A stretch of DNA of 28,917 nt from Chrysochromulina tobinii (lineage: Eukaryota > Haptophyta > Prymnesiales > Chrysochromulinaceae). Shown in pieces: positions 18,236 to 26,300 of this stretch; position 1 is the first letter of the stretch, and every line of letters starts with the position of its first letter. Below the pieces are notes generated by a model, which searched no databases, had not been told where the DNA came from, and was given only the letters and a program-made list of their open reading frames with translations. The stretch covers positions 1-28,917 of the forward strand of contig JWZX01003045.1 in NCBI GenBank assembly GCA_001275005.1, given 5' to 3'. The position numbers and the translations under genes were made by a program.

Positions 18236-19024
18236 ATGACGCCTCGGCTCGTGTTGGCCCTCACCGGCTTCGGCTGCATCACGCTGGCGACGGGTTGGGG
18301 TCCCACATGCGGCGCTCCGCGGTCCACAGTGCGTGGCGGACTCGCACGCGCGCGCGCGCTGCGCGCCGCCGCCGATGACTCGTCGCCGCACCCGGAGGCG
18401 CCCCAGAATACCGAGGCCGTGGCTGCAGACGACGACATGCAAAAAGAGTGGGACTCGGTCCAGCTGTCCCAATTCAACAACGAGCTTTACGCGCATCTTG
18501 GCAAGCGATCTGACTACGAGACCTCTGAGCTGTACAGCTCGCTCAAGAGGCGCGTGGATGTCGACGATCCGCTTTACTCGGAGCTGAGCGCCCGCCGGGA
18601 GATGCTAGAGAGCAACCCAGCGTCACTGCCCTCGGCCGACCAGACCCCGGGCGAGGTGATCGAGACCGTCCTGCGCGCCCTCCGCGATGTTGACTGGCCG
18701 CACCCGGCGCACGGCATCGAGGTGCTGCGCAACTACAGCGGCATCGCCTCCATCCTGGGTGATGAGAAGAAGGAGGAGGTGACGGAGCAGATGCTGCTCG
18801 GGTACTTTGAGGAGTCCAGGTACCGCATCCTACTCGAGTGGGTCTCCATCCAGTACCTCAAGAAGCTTGAGCTCTCGCTCGACCGCAAGCGCGCGCTGCA
18901 GCAGATCCGCCTTAAGTCGGCCACGGGCGAGAGCATCCCGGTCACTTTCCAGCTCTCCAAGTACATGCGGCCCGAGGGCGAGGTGTGGCTCATCGACCAG
19001 CTGCTCGTCAAGACGGCGCGGTGA
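18236..19024 (+). CDS. Predicted plastid-targeted protein with an NTF2-like C-terminal part
   Basis: The product is 262 aa, starting at ATG 18236. Residues 1-22 are signal-peptide-like (MTPRLVLALTGFGCITLATGWG). An Arg/Ala/Ser-rich transit-like stretch follows (STVRGGLARARALRAAADDS), the layout of a bipartite leader for a complex plastid. An acidic region spans ~58-135. The C-terminal ~125 residues begin TPGEVIETVLRALRDVDWPHPAHGIEVLRNYSGI and end EGEVWLIDQLLVKTA. This pattern, a helix, a 'GI.VL..ysg' turn and then strands ending in 'W.idq', resembles small NTF2-like or DUF4864-type proteins common in algae. The fold assignment is tentative and no catalytic residues can be named. Plastid import is inferred from the leader only. 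Confidence 0.75.
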   Translation: MTPRLVLALTGFGCITLATGWGPTCGAPRSTVRGGLARARALRAAADDSSPHPEAPQNTEAVAADDDMQKEWDSVQLSQFNNELYAHLGKRSDYETSELYSSLKRRVDVDDPLYSELSARREMLESNPASLPSADQTPGEVIETVLRALRDVDWPHPAHGIEVLRNYSGIASILGDEKKEEVTEQMLLGYFEESRYRILLEWVSIQYLKKLELSLDRKRALQQIRLKSATGESIPVTFQLSKYMRPEGEVWLIDQLLVKTAR

Positions 19025-19672
19025 CGCCGTCTGAGCGCATGATGGAGGGCAGTGACGGCTTTGCAATGGCGCAGTGATGGCGGCGGCGGCCGCCGTGGCG
19101 AGGAGAGGAGAGGATTCAATGCACATAATTGGGCGAGACGCGCGAGAGCGCCTTCTGCGATAACAAGAGAGAGCGAGAGACTTGCCAGGCCGATGCGCGT
19201 GTAGGTGGTCATAATTGTTGATACCTATTTTGCCCGGCTCGTGGCGGGCGTGGGCTCGCTTTTTGTGACAATTTTGGAGTGTTTGCCTGCGTTTAACGAT
19301 TAAATTCCCAGATCCCACTTAGACTTGTACCCGTCCACGACCGTGGTCCGTGCACCGAAATCCGAATAAATCAACGTGCCTTGGTAGGCTGCCTTCGTCG
19401 CGACACATGTGTGCGGCCGGGCGGTTTTTGACATTTTGCGATCAAGGGTTTACTTGCGCGTGCGTCCGTGAAGAGTCGGACGCACGCTCGGACCGGTACT
19501 CCACCGGTGCTTATCCTTCTGTGTGAACCCAATGTGTGAACCGTGCATCAGTTTGAAATCAGGGGTGTGAAACTGGTGTTGCCCTCCACGTATTTGAGAT
19601 TACGTTGTACGTGTTGGTGTGTTGTGAATGACCCCGGGAATTCGTGGGAGGAAATGAATGGCATTCACATGA
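19025..19672. other. Intergenic region of 648 bp, no gene seen
   Basis: This spacer lies between two plus-strand genes. The first part is purine-rich (gagaggagaggattc near 19103). A long perfect hairpin at 19458-19487 is listed separately. The last ~130 bases before the glycosylase ATG are comparatively AT-rich and may contain its promoter. No coding frame with a recognisable product is present. Confidence 0.5.
19458..19487 (+). other. Perfect 11-bp stem-loop
   Basis: Left arm GCGTGCGTCCG (19458-19468), loop TGAAGAGT (19469-19476) and right arm CGGACGCACGC (19477-19487) pair perfectly with an 8-base loop. The hairpin lies 433 bases after the stop of the plastid-type gene and 185 before the ATG of the glycosylase gene. 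It could form in a 3' UTR, a leader or a separate transcript. It is not followed by a T-tract of bacterial-terminator type. Confidence 0.7.
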
Positions 19673-21653
19673 ATGAACCCGGGCGGTCTTACTTGTACTT
19701 GTAGTCCGGAACCATGTGACGTCAAGAGCAATCCCATGAGCCCTTCTCTCGATGAGCACCTCGCCACCTTCTACGCGGTGGCCTCTCGTGCAGGCGCGTA
19801 CGAGGCGCAGGCGGATGCCGGCGACGCGGTTCATCTGGCTCTCGAGGCGCTCGCGGCGAGCGACGCGCCACGCGCAATCGAGGCTCTCAAGGCTCTTGTG
19901 CTGGAGCTCGATCGGCTGCTCATCAACATCTCGTGCCGCATCAACATCCGCAAGCCTGAGACCTTACGCCCGCTGCGGACGCGCTTGAGTGGTTTGCGCA
20001 GGCGCGTCACGCTTACGCTCAAAGCGCATGGCATCTCCAGCAACCGCGCCAAATCGACCTCGCCACGGCGGATCGCCAGTTGCGGAGCACTGTGCCCACG
20101 GCTTGACGAGATCGGGCCGCGTCATCTCTGCGTGTTTGGATGCTTCTTTCGAGAGTACGAACCGTCACGCATGCTGCGCGCCTTTCTTTCGGCCGCAAGC
20201 GACGCAGGCCATTGCCGCGTGCAGCTTGCGGGATGGCGGGTTGAGGTGCGCCGAACGGCAACCGAGGACAAGAATGACGAAACGGCCCGCAAGCGCCGAC
20301 GAGAGGAGCGGCCCGCGGAGGACGAGCCATGGCTGGTCGACCCTGCTGGTGGCGTCCACCGTACGATCAAGGACGCCCTCGCAGCCCTGGACGCCGATGC
20401 GCCCAGGGGTGTCGAGGCACGTGGAGCGGTGGTGGATACTCGGGCGCGCGCCGTGGTGAGCACTTGCATGCGAGCTCTGGGCGCCGATGTGCCCAGGGGT
20501 GTCGAGGCACGTGGAGCGGTCGTGAGCCGCTTCTTCGGAAACGCCCGTCACGGCGCCCAGGGTCCTTCCACGGCCGCGTGTGGAGCTGCAAGCACCGCTC
20601 CGGCTGCGGCTGCGACGAACGCTGGCTGTGTGAACGCTGGCTGTGTGAACGCAGGCTGTGTGAACGCTGGCTGTGTGAGCGCCCTCAGCGGCAACAGCAG
20701 CAGCGTCAGTGGTGGCAGTGGCAGCAGCAGCAGTAGCAGCACGGCGAGCATCGTGGCGAGCAGCAGCGGCAGCGGCATCGACAGCGGCAGTGCCGCCGAG
20801 GCGCTGTCATGGGCGCCGTGGCGCCCGCCGCACTCGCCGTACGGCCTGCTCGAGGAGCATGCAAGTGATCACCACGGCGCGCACCCGTGGCGCCCGCCGC
20901 ACTCGCCGTACGGCCTGCTCGAGGAGCTGTTGTGGGATCGTCCGTGGCGGCTGCTGCTGTGCTGCATCCTCCTCAACCAAACTTCCCGCGCGCAGGTGGA
21001 CCCCGTACTCGCTGATTGCTATTGATTGCCCTTTGATTGCCCTTTGATTGCCCTTTGATTGCCATTGATTGCCATTGATTGCCATTGATTGCCATTGATT
21101 GCCATTGATTGCCATTGGGTTGCCATTGCGCTCCGGTGGGCAGGTGGACCCCGTGCTCGCGCAGCTCTTCGAAGCTTTTCCGGACGCCGTCGCCCTCTCG
21201 AGAGCCGATCGCGCCGAGGTGGAGATGCACATCCGACCGTTAGATGACCTCTAATGACCTCTGATTGCCTCCCTCATCAGGTGGAGATGCTCATCCGACC
21301 GTTAGATGACCTCTAATGACCTCTGATTGCCTCCCTCATCAGGTGGAGATGCTCATCCGACCGTTAGATGACCTCTAATGACCTCTGATTGCCTCCCTCA
21401 TCAGGTGGAGATGCTCATCCGACCGTTAGGGCTCCATCGGCGGCGTGCACGCACGCTGATCGACTTCTCGGTGGCCTTCCTCAAGGGCGCGTGGCGACGG
21501 CCCGAGGAGCTTCCGGGGATTGGGCAGTACGGGGCGGATGCGTTCGCCATCTTCTGCGAAGGTCGCTGGCGGTTGACGGTGCCGCACGATCACGCGCTGC
21601 TCTGGTATACCGAGTGGCTGCAGATTGTTGACAAGGGAGAAGGATCAGGATGA
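19673..21653 (+). CDS. MBD4-like mismatch-specific DNA glycosylase (three exons)
   Basis: Exons 19673-20995, 21144-21218 and 21405-21653 join in phase 0 to 548 aa. ATG 19736 is a possible alternative start. Residues ~405-540 match the HhH-GPD glycosylase domain of MBD4: HSPYGLLEELLWDRPWRLLLCCILLNQTS, then LIRPLGLHRRRARTLIDFS, the helix-hairpin-helix LPGIGQYGADAFAIFC (502-517) and VPHDHAL with the likely catalytic Asp528. MBD4 removes T or U opposite G, mostly at deaminated CpG, in nuclear base-excision repair. I see no methyl-CpG-binding domain, as in plant MBD4-like proteins. The N-terminal ~400 residues are low complexity: a basic patch (RKRRREERPAEDE), two near-identical GVEARGAVV blocks, four NAGCV repeats and a Ser/Gly run. 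The segment PWRPPHSPYGLLEE is duplicated in frame. It is unclear whether the N-terminal part is functional. Confidence 0.85.
20387..20524 (+). repeat. 48-bp direct repeat with a 42-bp spacer, in frame
   Basis: Copies at 20387-20434 and 20477-20524 differ at only four bases or so and encode LDADAPRGVEARGAVV and LGADVPRGVEARGAVV. The period is 90 bp, so the reading frame is kept. The spacer 20435-20476 contains a 30-bp core (20442-20471) that is the inverted complement, 28 of 30, of 20857-20886. Confidence 0.9.
20618..20680 (+). repeat. 15-bp coding tandem repeat, four copies (NAGCV)
   Basis: The unit aacgctggctgtgtg is repeated four times with one variant copy (aacgcaggctgtgtg) and encodes four NAGCV pentapeptides. 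A Ser/Gly-rich stretch made of agc/ggc codons follows. This is slippage-prone low-complexity coding DNA in the N-terminal part of the glycosylase. Confidence 0.85.
20816..20926 (+). repeat. 42-bp direct repeat with a 27-bp spacer, in frame
   Basis: Copies at 20816-20857 and 20885-20926 are identical and encode PWRPPHSPYGLLEE twice. The period is 69 bp, so the frame is kept. Only the second copy joins the glycosylase domain as in known MBD4 proteins; the first is an extra insert. The spacer (20858-20884) is the inverted partner of the core at 20442-20471. Confidence 0.92.
20996..21143 (+). other. Phase-0 GT-AG intron with bordering exon duplication (148 nt)
   Basis: The intron starts GTGGACCCCGTA and ends GGTGGGCAG. 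The boundary sequence gcaggtggaccccgtactcgc (20992-21012, first 20 bases plus one) recurs at 21140-21160 with one difference. Splicing gives SRAQ|VDPVLAQLFEAFP, which matches the MBD4 domain. The interior (about 21014-21125) is a run of tgattgccctt and tgattgccat units of 11-12 bp. Confidence 0.9.
21014..21126 (+). repeat. Tandem repeat of tgattgcc units inside the intron
   Basis: About nine to ten units of 10-12 bp are present: early ones read tgattgccctt, later ones tgattgccat. The array is confined to the intron at 20996-21143. Each unit contains yTGAT, which resembles a branch-site core. Confidence 0.9.
21219..21404 (+). other. Phase-0 intron made of three 62-bp GT...AG units (186 nt)
   Basis: Units at 21219-21280, 21281-21342 and 21343-21404 each begin GTGGAGATG and end CCTCATCAG. 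They are identical except for one base in the first unit (gcacatcc versus gctcatcc). Exon 3 starts with the same 25 bases (gtggagatgctcatccgacc and ttag), so it looks like the head of a fourth unit. Removing all three joins RAE|VEMLIRPLGL in frame. Each unit carries an in-frame TAA, so partial removal would truncate the protein. Confidence 0.92.
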
Positions 21654-22346
21654 CAGGTGACGCAGGCCGGGGCGAGGCAGGCCCGTTCCGGTAACGGAGT
21701 GCATCGTTGTCGACATCGCCGGCACTGCCGCGGTGAAGACGTGAATTTGAGAGACCGGACCGGATCGGGATGGTTGCCCGTTCGGGTCCCCGCCCGCGGT
21801 GGGTCAACCGCGCACCGCAGTCTCGCGTCGCGCTGCCTCCGCTCATCGGTGCGAGCCTTCAACAAACGCCGTCTGCTCATCTGACGAGACATCTCGATCT
21901 ATCTCCCCGCCGCCAGCACATCTCGATTCTCGTCTCGACGGCGTCACCTCCACGGGCGTCCACGCGTCCTCACTCCTCTCCTCTGTGCCACGCGCGCTCG
22001 CGGCTCTGACCGTAAATTTTTAGATTTTACTCTCATATTACTCTCACGAGAACAGAAGAAGTATAGCGTTAGTGCGTATCCGATCACTAATTGCGTAATG
22101 GTCAACCATCATTCTCAAGTGAACTCAATCGCCCCGGCACACCAGGCACCGCCGCACAGTTCGGTCGCACACGCCCAGCCACACCCACAGTGCACGCAGA
22201 CACACTCCTCAGACGACGGAACAGTTGTTCGGGCTTAGGGGCCGTTCAGGATGATACAGATCGTCATGCACAATCATCGAACAGTGTTTTCGTTGCGGTA
22301 TAGAGGGAAGATGGGAAAGTGCCCTTCGCGTCCCCGGCCTTCAGCT
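21654..22346. other. Convergent intergenic region of 693 bp, no gene seen
   Basis: This spacer lies between the stop of the glycosylase gene (+) and the stop of the hypothetical gene (-). Short overlapping frames show no domain. An AT-rich patch (aaatttttagattttactctcatattactctc, about 22014-22046) is the only compositional feature and may belong to a 3' end. No RNA gene was recognised. Confidence 0.5.
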
Positions 22347-22910
22347 TCACTCGATCTTGGGGAGGAAGCTAGGGTGTTGCATGCTGCGGACGTAGGTGGC
22401 ATGCGAAGCTCCGACGCTCGTTTTGCGCCAGAAGTGAAGCGTGGCTTGGTCGTGCATGAGATGGCGCATCTCGTCAACGTCCGCTGGCGGCATGGCCTCG
22501 AAAGCGCGGACCTCGTCCAGGTGATCGGCGTTCAGCCCGTGGTGAGTGCGATGGCGCGAGGCGACTCTAAATGTCTGATGCCACATTTCAGGGTGCGTTC
22601 GCTTCAGCTCATCGTGCTCCTCCTCCGAAAGGCCGTACAGCGATTGCGATAGAGACTTGAGGAACACAAACTCGTTCCATGCTGTGGGGGTCAGCCAGTG
22701 CGGCGTGAGACCCGTTGATGCCTCTGGCGTGAGCGGTGGCGGTGACAGCGAGGAGTGGAGCTCTGCCGGTGGCACGCTGCCTTGCCCTTGGCTGCACGAG
22801 GAGCCGTTGCTGCTCCGCAGCCGGCTCCGCAGCCGCATGGCAACGGGCTCGTCCTTGCGGCCTTTATGGAGGAGGATGTGGTGCTGTTCGAGGAAGACTT
22901 TCTTCGCCAT
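22347..22910 (-). CDS. Hypothetical protein, possible conserved C-terminal domain
   Basis: The product is 187 aa from ATG 22910 (MAKKVFLEQHHILLHKG). An in-frame ATG at 22994 would add 28 residues (MRRTSCFAVELSAC...) and is a real alternative. The first ~95 residues are basic and Ser/Pro-rich. The C-terminal ~110 residues look like a compact, helical, His- and Glu-rich domain: TAWNEFVFLKSLSQSLYGLS, HPEMWHQTFRVASRHRTHHG, DEMRHLMHDQATLHFWRKT and SMQHPSFLPKIE. I do not recognise the family. No signal peptide or membrane span is evident with the shorter start. The coding call rests on length, on protein-like composition in the C-terminal half, and on the absence of a better frame on either strand. 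Confidence 0.6.
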   Translation of the reverse strand: MAKKVFLEQHHILLHKGRKDEPVAMRLRSRLRSSNGSSCSQGQGSVPPAELHSSLSPPPLTPEASTGLTPHWLTPTAWNEFVFLKSLSQSLYGLSEEEHDELKRTHPEMWHQTFRVASRHRTHHGLNADHLDEVRAFEAMPPADVDEMRHLMHDQATLHFWRKTSVGASHATYVRSMQHPSFLPKIE

Positions 22911-23387
22911 CTTGTGATGCACCCACCGACGCCGCCCGGCGACTCTTGCTGCGCATGCAGATAGCTCGACAGCGAAACACGAAGTTCTCCGCATGCAATG
23001 GATGTTCGAAGAAATTTACTTCTCGATGTCCGCATTTGCGGTTTGCGTGTGTGTCGGTTCAAAAACACCGGGGGGAGCCGGGACGAACGCACGACACTCC
23101 GTCTTGTTCTCTTGACGAAAAACGATAGCCATTTCCGGTTTCTAACTACCTCTTACCGCCATACGGCATACCGCCCCCTTTTCGAAACACCAACGCACCT
23201 TACGCCAACGCTCAGGGCCCGGTCCAGCGTCTCTGCCCACATGTATCTCCAACTCACCTGGCGGGGCCGCGGGCAAACGGAGGTCCCACAGGAAGAACTC
23301 TGACTCTCGCTCATGCTCCGATGCTGCGCACCGACCGATGTATGCTTCTTGACTGCCTGATCCCGACTCAAATCGTCCCTATCTTTA
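22911..23387. other. Intergenic region between two minus-strand genes
   Basis: About 477 bases hold the 5' flank of the hypothetical gene and the 3' flank of the large coiled-coil gene. If the longer start at 22994 is used, the gap begins there. An AT-rich patch near 23375-23400 (tctttatcatagac) lies next to the stop of the large gene. No other gene is seen. Confidence 0.45.
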
Positions 23388-26300
23388 TCATAGACCCATC
23401 TTCTTAGTCAGCCATGCTCGCTTGGCCTCCTGCCTTGTCCGAAACGCCTCAGCCCCAGGAGCACCCACGCGCATCTCGACGCCCTCGGCCTCCCTCTCCC
23501 AGACTTGACGAGTTCTCAACGCGCGCCTCTCCGCGGCTGAATTGCTTGTGGTCGGCTGAGGGAAGAGAGGCTGCGTCCCAGGCAGCGGCTGTTGCTGAGC
23601 GAGCAACGCCGCCCTAGCAGCCACGCCAACGTCGGGGGGCGGGCGATCCATCATCTCCCTGCGCATCTGGGCTCGCTCGAAGGCCGAATAAATCTTGGGC
23701 ATGGTGCCTGGTGGTGTCGTTGTCGTCTGTGCGACCGAGGGACCAGTGGGTGCCACGACACCCCGCGTGGCGCGTGTCTTCGCGCCACCTTCAGCCTGCG
23801 AGCGACGAGCGGCGGCCTCTGCCCGAGCTTTCATCACCTCGACGCTCGCGTCTGCTCGCGGTTCCGCCCGGTACGCGGGCACAGCCGCCGGTGCCGGCGG
23901 TGGCGTCACGAGTGGTCGCAGGGTCGGCCGCGGGGGTTCCGCAGCCACCACTCGCGGTACCACCCGGTACGCGGGCACAGCCGGCGGTGTTGGCAGTGAC
24001 GTCACCTGTTGCCGACCAGCGTCCGCGCCCGCCGCAGGGGGCGTGAGGCTCGCCCGCGCAGCTCTCCGCTCGTCTTTTTTGCGAAGCAGCTCTTCCCTCC
24101 GGGCGCCCCAGCCTGAGCTCTGAGCTCTCAGCGGAGGTGCGACAAGGTTCATAGGCGGCTCGAGCCACTCTTCCTGCGGCAGCGCGGCGTACTCTATCTC
24201 CGGCGATGGCAGCGGTGGTGGCGATGGCGGCAGCAGCGCGCTATCTTGGTTCCCATCGCTCTCGGGCTCCGCAGATAGATCTGATGCCTTGGGCCCCCAG
24301 GTGGTCATTGCTTGCGCGGTACCCCACCCCTCCTCAAGCTTTGCGAGCCATGCCGCCTTTGCCGCTGCCTCGTTGACCATCGCCGCCGGCGCAGCAGCCA
24401 AGGGCTGCAACGGAGACGCCTGGGGCGCTGTGATGGGCGCTGGCCTAGGCGGCGGAATGGCTGCCGGCATGTTGGGTGAGACGGCTACGGGCATGCTTGG
24501 CGGCATGGGCGCTGGAAGAGGGAAGGGCGCAGCAACTGGTCTCGGTGGCGATGGAGAGGGGAATGGAGTGTCGCCATCAGGAAACACGCTGTTCGTTTTC
24601 ACGACGCGTCCCGTGTTCAGCTTGTCGAGGGTCTTGAGAGCCGCCTCCTTCGCAATGTCCTTGAGACCCGCTTTTGCCCGCGCGAGCTCCAATGCAGCCT
24701 GCTCTTCGGCTGCACGCCGGGCGAGCCACTGTGCTTGAGCCTCCGCTTCAGCCACGCGCTCTGCGAGCTCTTTCGCTTCGGCCTCCGCCTTGGATTCCGC
24801 CTCGGTCTTCGGCTTCGGCATCATCGAGGGTTTCATCAGCGACATTGTACTCGTCAGCGGTGATGGCTTGCGGTATTCTAGCCAGCCGAGGGGATCCTCT
24901 GCCAGGTTTCTCAGGCCCTCGAAGAAGATGGTCGGCGCGTCGCGCTTTGCCGCCGGTGAGAGTCCTGACGGCGAAGGCCCCTCATCTATGCGGCGTAGGC
25001 CCGGCTTCGGCGGGCGCACCTCCTCGCCCACCACTGAGGTCAGCCCAAGCTCCCTGGCCAAGTTGCTGAGGCTCTCCATGACGATGGTGGTCAAGTCGCG
25101 CTTCTCTGCTTCGTCAAGCTTGTTCATGCGACGCGGGCCCGACGACTGCTCTCCCTTCGAAGGTGGTGCCGCCGCGCCGTTCTCCTCCTCCTCATCGTCT
25201 TTGCTGCGAAATGGCGTGCTGTCCATCGGAAACCCCGTGCTGACGAGGGTGCCAACAAAAGCCGCGGCCACGACCGCGACCGCAATCTTGGGGTCGTTGA
25301 GATCGAACGAAGGCCATGAAGGAGCGCCCGCAAGGATTCCCACAGCTGAACTGGCTCCGACGCCCATGGCGGCGCCCAAGCCCGGTGCCGCGATCTTCTC
25401 GGTCACCGCCATCGCAGCTGCTTGCGCCTTGGCTAAGACGCGTTCCGCCGCGCTCTCAGCCTTAGCCGCCTCCTGAGCAAGCGCTCTTGCCTCGCGTTCA
25501 TTCGCTGCTGCCTGTGCGGCTTTCGCCCAGGCGGTCTCCTCAGCTGCGGCCGCTACCCTGGCCTCCTCCGCCCTCGCATTGACCTCTCTTTGCGCTTCAG
25601 CCGTGGCGGTGGCCTTTGCCTCAGCTTCCGCTTGGGCAAACGCCTTTTCTGCCGCCACCGCCTCGGCTTCCGCCTTGACTAGCTCGGCTGCCGCTGCTGC
25701 CCTTGCCTGCTCTGCCGCCACCGCTTCAGCCTCGGCCTTGGCGTGGGCATCCTGTGCAAGGGCCTCCACCTCCGCTGCCTGGGCCGCCAGCCGCTCGGCA
25801 GCCATGCGCTCCGCCTCCGCTCTCTCCATGGCCGCGGCGCGCTCAAGCTCGGCTTGCTCCGCTGCGACGCGCTCCGCCTCCGCCTTCTCCATGGCATTGA
25901 TGCGCTCGACCTCGGCCCGTTCCACTGCGACGCGCTCCGCCTCGGTTGCTTCGGCTGCGGCACGTTCTGATTCGGCCTTCTGGGCTGCAACACGCTCCGC
26001 CTCAGCCCTCTGAGCTGTAATGCGCTGAGCCTCGGCCTTTGCTGCCGCCAGTCGCTGCGCGTCCACGGCCGCCCTTGCCTCCACCTCCACCTGTGCCGAG
26101 GGTGCAATCGCCTGCGCCTGTGCCTGCACCGGCATCACCAATGCTGTGGCGGTGTTTGCGGCAAGCACTGGCTCTGACTCCGCGGCGGTCTCCGCAATCG
26201 TCTGGGTCAGTTTGATTGGGTCCGGCAAGAAGGCCAACCGATTCGTGACGTCGTTGCCAATCACATTGACCGCCAAGATGCCAGCCGCAGCGGTGCCCAG

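Noticed and set aside
20858-20926. Possible intron in the PWRPPHSPYGLLEE duplication (GT at 20865, AG at 20926)
   Set aside because: It would be 62 nt and put the downstream glycosylase domain out of frame, while the unspliced sequence stays in frame.
21219-21404. CRISPR-like array reading of the 62-bp repeats
   Set aside because: Units are contiguous with no unique spacers, lie inside a spliced eukaryotic gene and carry splice signals.
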